Shown in pieces: positions 23,107 through 31,268 of a DNA stretch of 64,000 nt. The notes below the pieces were generated by a model. It saw only the letters and a list, made by a program, of their open reading frames with translations. It did not search any database and was not told the DNA's origin. The position numbers and the translations under genes were made by a program. Positions within the stretch are counted from its first letter, which is position 1, and every line of letters begins with the position of its first letter. Origin of the DNA: Flavimobilis sp052324925 (GTDB lineage Bacteria > Actinomycetota > Actinomycetes > Actinomycetales > Cellulomonadaceae); NCBI GenBank assembly GCA_052324925.1, contig JBQPRE010000002.1, one strand, 5' to 3'.

Positions 23107-25788
23107 ATGGAAGGTTCGCGCGGCCGTCCGGCCGTCGATCGGTACGACAGGCACACTGCTGCGTTGCGCCGCGCGGTTGTTCCGGCGCGGCACGGAACCG
23201 TTCACACCTCGACGGTCTCGCGCACTGCGGAGGCTGGGCGTGTTGCGCGCTCGCTTGCCGCTGGCAGGTGTGCTCTCGTCTTCGGCGAGGTGGGTGTCGG
23301 GAAGACGTTCGTGGTGGATGCCGCGCAGCGGCTCATGGCTGAGAGCCATCCGGAGATCGAGTGGCTCATGATCTCGCCGGATCCCGACGATGTCACTGCG
23401 CTGTCGGCGTTGTCCGTGGTTCTGCCCGAGCTCCTGGCGGCTCCGGTGGCGATGGAGGACTCGATCCGGACGTCGATGGCCTACGCGGTGCTGCGGGCGC
23501 GTGCGGAGGGTGGGCGGCTCGTCGTGCGGGTCGAGGATGCTCATCATCTCGATCCCATGTCGCGTCGTGTGCTCGTGGGCCTTGCCCGGACGGGTGAGAT
23601 CGGGCTGGTGGCGACGTTGCGTCCGGGTGTGGCGAGCCGGGCGCCGTGGGTGCAGCTGTGGAAGGACGGCGTCGCGGAGCGGGTCGACGTGGCGCGTTTC
23701 ACGCGTGAGGAGACGGAGCGCTACGTCTCCGAGACTCTGGGCGGAGAGGTGGCTGCGGACGTCGGGGTCGTCCTGTGGCGTCGCACGGCCGGGAATCCGC
23801 TGTTCGTCCGTGAGCTGGCGCGTGCTGCGGTCGAGTCACGGGCGCTTCTTGCGGTGGACTCGACGTGGGTGTGGGATCGCTGGGCGGTCTTGGACCCGCG
23901 CGTCCATGATCTGGTGCAGCACGAGCTGGTCGGTCTGTCTGCTGCCGAGCGACACCTGCTCGAGCAGGTCGTCGCGCTCGGCGGGGTCCTCCCGTCGGTC
24001 GTCGATGCACTCGATGACGGGGATGCGTATGACGCTCTCGTTGCCGACCGTCTTCTCGAGCTGGTGACGGCGCGCTCCGATGGTCCGGTCGTCGTGCCGA
24101 CGCTGGTGCGTCCGCACCCGCTCGTGGCCGAGACCTTGCGCACGACGATCTCGTCGCGTGTGCGGGTCGAGGCGCTGAGCCGGTGGGAGGAGCTGACGGG
24201 CGGGGTTGCTGCGACTCCCGAGGCTCTCGTGCGGATGGTGACGGACGCGCTTGATGCGGGTGTGGTGCAGGAGGCGGGACGTGTTCTCGAGGCGGCGAAC
24301 GCGGCGTTGCGAGAGCATCGGTGCGAGCTCGTCGTGAGGATCGTCGGGCTTGCGCTGCCGGACACGACTGGGAGCGATGTCGTGCGCCTGCTCGCGCTGC
24401 GGGCGACGGCGAACCGGTTCTTGTCCCGTCCGGATGCGGCGCGGCGCGACCTGGTGACGGCTAACGAGGTCATGGCGGGGCTCGATCTCGATGAGATCGA
24501 GGGGCCCGAGCTGCTCAGTGTCCTCATGCATCTTGAGGCGGAGCTGCAGCAGTTCGAGGGCGATGACGCGGACGGCGCGCTTGCCGTGTTGTCGACGCTG
24601 CGCGAGGCGGTGCGTGAGCGCTGGCCTGCGACTCCTGCGTCGTGGTGGCAGGACGAAGAGGTGCGACGGCTGACGTGCCTGGCGGCTGCGGGTCGTCTCG
24701 CGGAGCCGATGGCCCGTGCTGAAGAGATCTTCGCGGCCAATGCGCAGCGTCCTGCGGCCGTTCTGGGTTTTGTTCCCGCGCTCGTGGCGGGGGCTGCGCA
24801 GATGCCGGGTGGCCATGGCGCGCTCGGGCTTGTCGAGCGCTTCATGGGGGTCGCGACGGCGCATGCTGATGCGGCGTCGTGGGCGGTCTCCGACTTGGCG
24901 ACGGCCGGCTTCATCGCGTCGGGCCTGCTCGGGTATGTCTTGCCCGCGGCCGAGGTCGAGAAGCTGCTGGGCGCGGAGGGTCTGCCGTTCAACGTCGACG
25001 TCGTGGCGCTCAACTTGTTGCATGGGATTACTGCGATGCAGCGGGGTGACTGGCCTGTTGCGCGTGAGCGTCTTGCTGCGGCCTCGCGCCGGTATGAGCA
25101 CAGTGACGTGCAGGGGCGGCTTGCGGTGACGTACTCGCTCGGTGCGATCGTGGCGGCGGCGTTGGGTGAGGTTGTTGAGGCGCGTGATCTGCTGGAGCGT
25201 GCGCGGTCGGTCTCGTGGGCGGGTGTCCGCACGCTCGTGGGCTATATGGGCTTGCTCCGGCTTGATGCGCTTGCGTGGCTGCGTGACTCGACGTTGGTGG
25301 GGGAGTCGATTGCGCTCGCGGAGGAGTGCCGCGCCTCCGGGCTCGTGCGGGTCGAGTTCGAGGCGTTGCACCGTGCGGTCGTGGCCGCGCGTCAGGGCGC
25401 GGCCGTGCCGCCCGGGGCCGATGTGGCCGAGCTGGTGGCGCGTGCGCTCGCGATTGCACCCGGTCTGGACGGTCCGCGTGCTGCCGCGGTCTGCGCGCAT
25501 CTCGAGGCGGTGGTCGCGGACGACACCCAGCTGGCGCTCTCTGCTGTGCGGGACATGGCGGCGGCGGGGTTGTTCGTGCCGACGGTGGCGCCTGCGGTTC
25601 AGCTGACGCGGCGGGAGTCGCAGATTGCGGCGCTCGCGGCGGCGGGGCTGAGCTCGAAGGAGATTGCGGAGCGGCTGACGCTCTCCGTGCGGACCGTGGA
25701 CTCCCACCTGTCGCGGATCTTCGCGAAGGCGGGAGTGCGCTCGCGTCGGGAGCTGGCGGCTGCGCTTCACCTCGATCCGACGACGTAG
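23107..25788 (+). CDS. Large LuxR-family (LAL/MalT-like) regulator of the CIS locus
   Basis: The 893-residue protein starts at ATG 23107 with GGGAG upstream. It has an N-terminal AAA/NB domain (Walker A GEVGVGKT at about residues 61-68; Walker B-like LVVRVEDAHHLD), a long helical-repeat middle, and a C-terminal LuxR helix-turn-helix (LTRRESQIAALAAAGLSSKE, SVRTVDSHLSRIFAKAGVRSR). This is the LAL architecture, in which ATP and a ligand control oligomerisation and DNA binding. It is divergent from the sheath gene, so it most likely regulates the CIS operon; the signal is unknown. No receiver domain is present. Confidence 0.88.
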   Translation: MEGSRGRPAVDRYDRHTAALRRAVVPARHGTVHTSTVSRTAEAGRVARSLAAGRCALVFGEVGVGKTFVVDAAQRLMAESHPEIEWLMISPDPDDVTALSALSVVLPELLAAPVAMEDSIRTSMAYAVLRARAEGGRLVVRVEDAHHLDPMSRRVLVGLARTGEIGLVATLRPGVASRAPWVQLWKDGVAERVDVARFTREETERYVSETLGGEVAADVGVVLWRRTAGNPLFVRELARAAVESRALLAVDSTWVWDRWAVLDPRVHDLVQHELVGLSAAERHLLEQVVALGGVLPSVVDALDDGDAYDALVADRLLELVTARSDGPVVVPTLVRPHPLVAETLRTTISSRVRVEALSRWEELTGGVAATPEALVRMVTDALDAGVVQEAGRVLEAANAALREHRCELVVRIVGLALPDTTGSDVVRLLALRATANRFLSRPDAARRDLVTANEVMAGLDLDEIEGPELLSVLMHLEAELQQFEGDDADGALAVLSTLREAVRERWPATPASWWQDEEVRRLTCLAAAGRLAEPMARAEEIFAANAQRPAAVLGFVPALVAGAAQMPGGHGALGLVERFMGVATAHADAASWAVSDLATAGFIASGLLGYVLPAAEVEKLLGAEGLPFNVDVVALNLLHGITAMQRGDWPVARERLAAASRRYEHSDVQGRLAVTYSLGAIVAAALGEVVEARDLLERARSVSWAGVRTLVGYMGLLRLDALAWLRDSTLVGESIALAEECRASGLVRVEFEALHRAVVAARQGAAVPPGADVAELVARALAIAPGLDGPRAAAVCAHLEAVVADDTQLALSAVRDMAAAGLFVPTVAPAVQLTRRESQIAALAAAGLSSKEIAERLTLSVRTVDSHLSRIFAKAGVRSRRELAAALHLDPTT

Positions 25789-25819
25789 CGTCGCTTCCGC
25801 GCGCACCTTTCCGACGGGT

Positions 25820-25862
25820 TGACGCGGTCCCCGTCCGACGGGGAGGACGCATCAACGCGTCA
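25820..25862. terminator. Nested inverted repeats between convergent genes
   Basis: TGACGCG (25820-25826) pairs with CGCGTCA (25856-25862), enclosing CCCCGTC-C-GACGGGG. This is a plausible bidirectional terminator between the LAL and S4 genes, though the inner loop is too tight without opening pairs. Confidence 0.35.
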
Positions 25863-25870
25863 GGAGGAGG

Positions 25871-26269
25871 TCAGTCGTCGTCCGGGTGCGGGAGGTCGCG
25901 GCCGCGCAGTGCGTCGATCGCGCGTCGTTCGCGCTTCGTCGGGCGGCCCGCTCCGCGCTCGCGCATCGCGACGGGTGCGGTGCCTGCGGTGCGCGGCGGC
26001 GGGGGAGGCGTGTGGTCGGTGTAGGACTCGGCCGCGATCGGTGCCCCGACGCGCTTGGTGAGAAGCGCGCGCACGACGACGATGCGCTCGCCTGCGTCGG
26101 TGCGCGCGTGGACCTCGTCGCCGACGCGGACGGGCGTCGAGGGTCTGGCGCGTTCGCCTGCCACCCGGACGTGCCCGGCGCGGCACGCGGCTGCCGCGAG
26201 GGAGCGCGTGCGGTAGATCCGCACGGCCCACGTCCAGCTGTCGACCCGCACCTTGGCTCCGTCTGTCAC
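25871..26269 (-). CDS. S4-domain RNA-binding protein (Hsp15/HslR-like)
   Basis: The 132-residue protein has an N-terminal S4 RNA-binding motif (VRVDSWTWAVRIYRTRSLA, ACRAGHVRVAGERARPSTPV, VGDEVHART) and a basic tail (GAGRPTKRERRAID). Hsp15-type proteins bind 50S subunits carrying stalled nascent chains. The GTG start at 26269 is set by a -10 box six bases upstream. It is convergent with the LAL gene. Confidence 0.88.
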   Translation of the reverse strand: MTDGAKVRVDSWTWAVRIYRTRSLAAAACRAGHVRVAGERARPSTPVRVGDEVHARTDAGERIVVVRALLTKRVGAPIAAESYTDHTPPPPPRTAGTAPVAMRERGAGRPTKRERRAIDALRGRDLPHPDDD

Positions 26270-26275
26270 GTGCTC

Positions 26276-26281
26276 ACCCTA
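26276..26281 (-). promoter_or_regulatory. -10 box for S4 gene, probably leaderless
   Basis: TAGGGT on the minus strand ends six bases before the GTG at 26269, so transcription should start at or next to the start codon. Confidence 0.55.
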
Positions 26282-26330
26282 GCGAGGCCGTGGCAGGCGT
26301 CACGTGTGACGCGGTGATCGCGGACGGCCG

Positions 26331-26359
26331 TGGGCAGTGTCCGAGGGGCGTCGTAGACT
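26331..26359 (+). promoter_or_regulatory. Promoter of DUF3039 gene, probably leaderless
   Basis: TGGGCA (26331-26336), a 17-base spacer and TAGACT (26354-26359), the latter seven bases before ATG 26367. Confidence 0.6.
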
Positions 26360-26366
26360 CGCCTTC

Positions 26367-26702
26367 ATGAGTGAGCCGATGTTCCCGACCCGTGGCCCGG
26401 ACGATCCCTCGGATCCCCGTGGGCCCGGCGGCTCGGCGACGAGCGTCCTCGAGCGCGCCGAGCAGGCCCAGGAGGCCGAGCCCGGGGATCACGAGCGCTT
26501 CGCGCACTACGTGCGCAAAGAGAAGATCATGCAGTCGGCGTTGTCGGGGCGTCCCGTCATCGCGCTGTGCGGCAAGGTGTGGGTTCCCGGCCGCGACCCC
26601 CAGAAGTTCCCGGTGTGCCCGGTCTGCAAGGAGGTGTACGACGGCCTGCGTGACCCGCAGGACGGCGACTCCGACGGCGGCCAGGGTGACGGCGGCCGGT
26701 GA
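26367..26702 (+). CDS. DUF3039 domain protein
   Basis: The 111-residue protein has an acidic/Pro-rich N-terminus and a conserved core (HERFAHYVRKEKIMQSALSG, PVIALCGKVWVPGRDPQKFPVCPVCKEVYDGL). The C...CPxC cysteines could bind a metal. This is a widespread actinobacterial family of unknown function, typically next to the helicase that follows here; the pair overlaps by GTGA. ATG 26367 was chosen over the longer frame because of the adjacent promoter and the MSEPM start. Confidence 0.88.
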   Translation: MSEPMFPTRGPDDPSDPRGPGGSATSVLERAEQAQEAEPGDHERFAHYVRKEKIMQSALSGRPVIALCGKVWVPGRDPQKFPVCPVCKEVYDGLRDPQDGDSDGGQGDGGR

Positions 26703-28582
26703 CGGCGGCCAACGGCGAGCCTGACGTCTTCTCCTCCGCGCTGACCGAGCGGGTCGAGCGCGCCGCAGCACGGGCGCGCGCCCGCACGCAGGTGGGAGGT
26801 GCCGCGCCACGTCAGGCCGTGCAGTCCATGCCCGTGCATGCCTCGGCCGTCGCGGCCGAGCAGCTTGCTCCCGCCTTCCCTCAGCGTGCGCCGTGGGGCA
26901 CGGCGACGAAGCTGCGCGCGTGGCAGGCCGAGGCTCTCGACCGTTACCGCGCGACGCAGCCTCGTGACTTCCTTGCCGTGGCGACGCCGGGCGCGGGCAA
27001 GACGACGTTCGCGCTCCGTCTGGCGACAGAGCTGCTCGAGGCGGGCGCGGTCCGCCGTCTGACGATCGTCGCGCCGACCGAGCACCTCAAGCACCAGTGG
27101 GCGGACGCAGCGGCGCGCGTCGGAGTGAAGATCGACCCCAACTTCCGCAACGCTCAGGGCCGGGCGGGCTCGCAGTACGACGGCGTGGCCCTCACGTACG
27201 CGCAGGTGGCTGCCAACCCGGCGCTGCACCGGGCGCGCACGGAGTCCTCGCGCACGCTCGTCATCCTCGACGAGGTCCACCACGGTGGTGACGCGCTCAG
27301 CTGGGGCGACGCGTTGCGCGAGGCCTTCGAGGATGCGACGCGTCGGCTTCTGCTCACGGGCACTCCGTTCCGGTCGGATACGTCGCCCATCCCGTTCGTG
27401 CGTTACGAACGCGGCAACGACGGGATCCGACGGTCGTCGGCGGACTACACCTACGGCTACGGCGAGGCGCTGCGTGACAACGTCGTGCGTCCGGTGATTT
27501 TCATGTCGTACTCGGGCCAGGTCCGGTGGCGCACGAAGGCCGGCGACGAGGTTGCGGCGCGCCTGGGCGAGCCCATGACGAAGGACATGGTGTCCCAGGC
27601 GTGGCGGACGGCTCTCGACCCGAACGGCGAGTGGATCCCGTCGGTCATCCAGGCAGCTGACACGCGGCTCACCGAGGTGCGCCGGACGGTTCCCGACGCT
27701 GGTGCGATGGTCATTGCGACCGACCAGACCGACGCGCGTGCGTACGCCGGGCACATTGCCCGGCTCACGGGGCATTCGCCGACGGTCGTTCTGTCGGACG
27801 ACGACGACGCGGGGGCCCGCATCGACGAGTTTGCCAACGGCGACTCGCGCTGGCTCGTGGCGGTGCGCATGGTGTCCGAGGGCGTGGACGTGCCGCGACT
27901 CGCGGTGGGCGTGTATGCGACGAGTGCGTCGACGCCGTTGTTCTTTGCGCAGGCGATCGGCCGTTTTGTGCGTGCCCGACGACGTGGTGAGACCGCCTCG
28001 GTGTTCTTGCCTTCCGTTCCTCAGCTTCTCGAGCTTGCGCACGCGATGGAGGCCGAACGGGACCACGCGCTCGACCGGCCGCGCAACGAGGCCGAGGGCC
28101 ATGACCCCGAGGCTGAGCTGCTTGCCGCCGCGAACCGTGAAGAGAAGGGCTCGGACGACTTGCTCGGTTCGTTCGAGGCGCTCGAGGCTCAGGCGTCGTT
28201 CGACAAGGTCCTCTTTGACGGCGGTGAGTTCGGGCTCGGGGCCGACATCGGCTCGGACGAGGAGCTCGATTTCCTGGGGCTGCCAGGTTTGCTCGACGCC
28301 GAGCAGGTGACGACGCTGCTGAGGCAGCGCCAGGCGGGGCAGGTGGCGCGGGGGCGCGGCGAGGCCGACACCGAGGAGTTTGACCACCGTCGCGCTGCGG
28401 ATCTGCGCAAGGAGCTGAGCCAGCTCGTCGCGGGCTGGGCGCGTCGCTCGGGCAAGCCGCACGGCTCGATCCACACTGAGCTGCGCCGACGATGCGGTGG
28501 GCCGGACGTTCCGCAGGCGACGGTCGAGCAGCTCGAGCAGCGCGTCGCGATGGTCCGAGGCTGGTTCGTCGGGCGCCGGTAG
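26699..28582 (+). CDS. DEAD/DEAH-box superfamily 2 helicase
   Basis: The 627-residue SF2 enzyme has a Q-like LRAWQAEAL, motif I ATPGAGKTT (about residues 95-103), motif Ia IVAPTEHL, motif II DEVH (about 191), motif III-like LTGTPFRSD (about 219), motif V VRMVSEGVDVPRL and motif VI QAIGRFVRA (about 418). An acidic linker and a C-terminal helical region follow. It is presumably a DNA or RNA translocase in the XPB/ResIII class; its substrate is unknown. It is translationally coupled to DUF3039, the standard actinobacterial pair. Confidence 0.9.
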   Translation: MTAANGEPDVFSSALTERVERAAARARARTQVGGAAPRQAVQSMPVHASAVAAEQLAPAFPQRAPWGTATKLRAWQAEALDRYRATQPRDFLAVATPGAGKTTFALRLATELLEAGAVRRLTIVAPTEHLKHQWADAAARVGVKIDPNFRNAQGRAGSQYDGVALTYAQVAANPALHRARTESSRTLVILDEVHHGGDALSWGDALREAFEDATRRLLLTGTPFRSDTSPIPFVRYERGNDGIRRSSADYTYGYGEALRDNVVRPVIFMSYSGQVRWRTKAGDEVAARLGEPMTKDMVSQAWRTALDPNGEWIPSVIQAADTRLTEVRRTVPDAGAMVIATDQTDARAYAGHIARLTGHSPTVVLSDDDDAGARIDEFANGDSRWLVAVRMVSEGVDVPRLAVGVYATSASTPLFFAQAIGRFVRARRRGETASVFLPSVPQLLELAHAMEAERDHALDRPRNEAEGHDPEAELLAAANREEKGSDDLLGSFEALEAQASFDKVLFDGGEFGLGADIGSDEELDFLGLPGLLDAEQVTTLLRQRQAGQVARGRGEADTEEFDHRRAADLRKELSQLVAGWARRSGKPHGSIHTELRRRCGGPDVPQATVEQLEQRVAMVRGWFVGRR

Positions 28583-28612
28583 TAGTTGCACGGCACTGCC
28601 CTCTTTTGGGGC

Positions 28613-28641
28613 TTGGCGCGGCACGTGGGGCCTGCTAGGTT
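28613..28641 (+). promoter_or_regulatory. Promoter of secreted-peptide/ABC cassette
   Basis: TTGGCG (28613-28618), an exact 17-base spacer and TAGGTT (28636-28641) form a good sigma70-type promoter. Its predicted transcript would begin just before the G15 tract. Confidence 0.6.
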
Positions 28642-28655
28642 TTTCCCGACCCCAA

Positions 28656-28670
28656 GGGGGGGGGGGGGGG
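28656..28670. repeat. G15 homopolymer in the leader of the peptide gene
   Basis: Fifteen consecutive G lie between the predicted transcription start and the GTG at 28689. The tract could vary in length biologically, or its length could be a sequencing error. Confidence 0.85.
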
Positions 28671-28688
28671 TCAGAGACGAGGTTCGAC

Positions 28689-29051
28689 GTGAGACGGTCA
28701 AGAACGTTCATCGCCGGCGGCGCGAGCGCTGTTGTCCTGCTAGTGCTGGGAATGGCTGCGCCTGCATATGGGCTAGGAGTGACAGCTAAGCCTTGCACCT
28801 TCGACTACGCCTATTCAGGGGTGAGTCACGGTACTGGTGCGGAGACATGGCAGACAAAGGCCGGAGCGTGCGGGGAGGTGGGCGCCCGGGCGCGTTACAA
28901 GACGTACCCGTCTTCGCCGACGTACACGACGTCATGGACTTACCACAGCCTTCACGCGAAACGTTTCCCGGGCAATATTATCCAAGGCGGCGGCCATAAG
29001 GTGACCAAGCCCGCGCTTGCGTTCAACAGCGTTAGGGAGACCGACACGTGA
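28689..29051 (+). CDS. Secreted small peptide, bacteriocin-like candidate
   Basis: The 120-residue product has a clear Sec signal (RRSRTF basic n-region, VVLLVLGMAAPAYG core, cleavage near APAYG). The mature part of about 90 residues is rich in Tyr, Thr, Ser and Gly with two cysteines (KPCTF, GACGEV) that could form a disulfide, and aromatic His-rich stretches (TSWTYHSLHAKRFPG). It opens a five-gene unit with an ABC export system, the layout of lactococcin-972-type bacteriocin loci. I see only weak similarity to that family, so this is a candidate, not an assignment. GTG 28689 has ACGAGG upstream. Confidence 0.6.
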   Translation: MRRSRTFIAGGASAVVLLVLGMAAPAYGLGVTAKPCTFDYAYSGVSHGTGAETWQTKAGACGEVGARARYKTYPSSPTYTTSWTYHSLHAKRFPGNIIQGGGHKVTKPALAFNSVRETDT

Positions 29052-29548
29052 CGCGTCCGGTGGCCAGGGCGGCTGGTCTTCCGTGCGTGACGGCTGCCCT
29101 GGTTGCCGGAGTGATGCTTCTGGGCGGTTGCACCGGCACGGCGCCAGCGTCCGAGCCTTCACTCGCATCGAGCGAGCCCGTCCTCTCTGCGTCTCAGTCG
29201 GCGGAGATCGCTGACGGCGAGGTGACGCCTGTCGAATACGAGGCGGCCTACCGCAGGTACCTCGGGTGCATGTCTGAGGCTGGACATGAGGTCGTGGAGA
29301 CCGGCAAGGATCGGACCGTGTACGAGTACGCCGTCTCCGATTCAGGCGCTGACGCAGATGCCCGCTGTTACCCGTTCGAGTTTGCGCGGGTCGACGCCGC
29401 TTGGCAGATCGCGCATCAGGATGACTCGAAGAGCACGGACAGCCTGCGGGACTGCCTGCGCCGGCACGGGGTCGAGCCCGGGGCGACCGTCGCGGAGATC
29501 GCCGCTCAGATGAGTGCGGCCGGAATCTCGTCTGGGGACTGTGTGTGA
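29048..29548 (+). CDS. Putative lipoprotein of the peptide/ABC cassette
   Basis: The 166-residue product has a signal peptide ending in a lipobox (VMLLGGC, Cys at about residue 28), then a Ser/Ala/Glu-rich linker and a small domain with three further cysteines in the pattern YLGCMSEAGHE, DARCYPFEF, LRDCLRRHGV. It overlaps the peptide stop (GTGA). A lipoprotein between a peptide and its exporter is typical of immunity or processing functions; that role is inference. No family recognised. Confidence 0.75.
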   Translation: MTRPVARAAGLPCVTAALVAGVMLLGGCTGTAPASEPSLASSEPVLSASQSAEIADGEVTPVEYEAAYRRYLGCMSEAGHEVVETGKDRTVYEYAVSDSGADADARCYPFEFARVDAAWQIAHQDDSKSTDSLRDCLRRHGVEPGATVAEIAAQMSAAGISSGDCV

Positions 29549-30657
29549 CGCGCGCGACCAACGTGTTCCGCAGGTCTTCTCCCCATTCCGTCGTGCTTGC
29601 GCTCTTCCTTGTGTGGGTCGTGCCCATTGCTGCCGTCGCGATGCTGCTCCCTCGCGCTGCGGCGGCGGAGGTTGCGAGCACCGCCGTGCGCCCTCCCACT
29701 GTCGTGCGTGTCGGCGAGGTCGAGGACGCACGCCGCAGCGCGGTGCGGATTGAGGTGCGGCGTAACGAGCCTCGGAGCGTCAGTGTGCGCCGCGCCGGCA
29801 TTGTCACGAAGGTTCACGTAGGGGTAGACGAGACGATCAAGTCCGGGGACGCGATCGTTTCGATTGACGGGGTCAAACTGGTCGCATTTATGGGTGAATC
29901 CCCCATGTTCCGGGACATCGGTCCGCGGACGCAGGGCGAAGACGTCCGTGCCTTAGGAACGTTCCTCGCGGCGATGGAACTGCTGCCGGTCGACAGGGTG
30001 AGCGAGAGTTACTCGAGCGCACTCGGAGCTGCGATTTGTGAGTTCCAGAAGGCCTCAGGAACAACGTGCGATCGCATCTTCGCCGCTGACTCCGTCCTCT
30101 TCGTGGCAGAGCAAGGTGCCACAGTCGCGACGGTCCACGCCGTGCTCGGCGACGATGTCGTTTCTGGCGAGCCCGTCGTCGACCTCGAGGCTGCGGTCGA
30201 GTCGGTAGTCATCGTCCCGGAGGCCCCATCGTCACGACTGGTGGCGCTCGAGGGGCGGGAAGTTGAACTGACGGCAGCCAATGGTGAGCGCCTGAGGCTC
30301 CCTGACGTCTGGGTCGAAGCCGAGTTCCGTGACTCGGTGGCACAGTTTGTCGCTGCGCATGCGCGTGTAGGTGCCGCCGACGGAAGAGCCTCGACATACG
30401 ACGGTGTGACCGTTTCACTGGCTGAGGCCGAACGTCGAGGAACGGTGCCGAGCTCGGCCGTTCATGTCTCTGAGGCCGGGGCGCCCTGTGTGTTCGTCGT
30501 CCATGGAGAGCAGTACGTCGCGACGCCGGTCGACGACGTGCGTGCGATGCCGGGCCTCGGCGGTGCGCTGGCAGTTCCCCCCGGGCTGGCAGGGGAAGAC
30601 GTGGTTCGCGCACCCTCGCAAACTCTGCCGATCGGGGTGCTCGCGTCGTGCAGGTGA
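29545..30657 (+). CDS. MacA/HlyD-like adaptor with peptidoglycan-binding-like insert
   Basis: The 370-residue protein has one N-terminal membrane helix (SVVLALFLVWVVPIAAVAML). A biotinyl-lipoyl-like half motif (AGIVTKVHVGVDETIKSGDAI) follows, then a PG_binding_1-like insert (RTQGEDVRALGTFLAAMELL, GAAICEFQKASG) in place of the usual hairpin, and beta-barrel segments. Adaptors of this form accompany ABC-ATPase/FtsX permeases in actinobacteria. It overlaps the lipoprotein gene (GTGA) and ends inside the ATPase start. Confidence 0.78.
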   Translation: MTRATNVFRRSSPHSVVLALFLVWVVPIAAVAMLLPRAAAAEVASTAVRPPTVVRVGEVEDARRSAVRIEVRRNEPRSVSVRRAGIVTKVHVGVDETIKSGDAIVSIDGVKLVAFMGESPMFRDIGPRTQGEDVRALGTFLAAMELLPVDRVSESYSSALGAAICEFQKASGTTCDRIFAADSVLFVAEQGATVATVHAVLGDDVVSGEPVVDLEAAVESVVIVPEAPSSRLVALEGREVELTAANGERLRLPDVWVEAEFRDSVAQFVAAHARVGAADGRASTYDGVTVSLAEAERRGTVPSSAVHVSEAGAPCVFVVHGEQYVATPVDDVRAMPGLGGALAVPPGLAGEDVVRAPSQTLPIGVLASCR

Positions 30658-31268
30658 CCCTCCGCGACGTCACCGTCGTGCTGGGCGGCAACGTCGTGCT
30701 CGATGGCTGTGACGCAACTTTTGCCTCGGGCCGCGTGCATGCGGTCGTTGGTCCGTCCGGCAGCGGCAAGACGACGCTCCTTGGAGTTGTCGGAGGCTTG
30801 CAAAGGCCTGATGTCGGGTCTGTGTCGCTCACGCACGGCAACGGCACGACATCGCCGATTTCTTCCGACGACGTCGTCTGGGTGCCCCAGGGTGTCAACG
30901 TGCTTGTGGGCCGCTCGGTGCTCGACAACGTGATGATCGGGCCGCTCTCAGGAGGCGCGTCGAATGAGATGGCTCGGGACTCGGCGCGCGCAGCGCTCCG
31001 TCAGGTCGGTCTTGAGAACAGGGGGCAATCGATCGCGCGCGAACTGTCCGGTGGTGAGCTCCAGCGGGTGGCACTGGCTCGGGCGGTTGCCGCTGGCCGA
31101 CCGATCGTGCTCGTGGACGAGCCGACGTCGAGCCTCGACGCGCGTAACGCGGCGGAGGTCGCAAGGATTCTGGGTGATCTCGCGACGGACTCCGTGGTGA
31201 TCGTCGCGACGCATGATGAGGTGGTGAGGGAGGCCGCGCACACGGTGCTGCACCTCCGGGGCACTTGA
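30648..31268 (+). CDS. ABC transporter ATP-binding protein (MacB/LolD type)
   Basis: The 206-residue ATPase has Walker A GPSGSGKTT, Q-loop WVPQGVNVLVG, signature LSGGELQRVALARAV, Walker B PIVLVDEP and a switch His in IVATHDE. Length and sequence fit the single-domain ATPases that power FtsX-type mechanotransmission permeases. GTG 30648 overlaps the adaptor by 10 bases; GTG 30654 would give the tighter GTGA junction used elsewhere in this unit. Confidence 0.92.
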   Translation: MQVTLRDVTVVLGGNVVLDGCDATFASGRVHAVVGPSGSGKTTLLGVVGGLQRPDVGSVSLTHGNGTTSPISSDDVVWVPQGVNVLVGRSVLDNVMIGPLSGGASNEMARDSARAALRQVGLENRGQSIARELSGGELQRVALARAVAAGRPIVLVDEPTSSLDARNAAEVARILGDLATDSVVIVATHDEVVREAAHTVLHLRGT

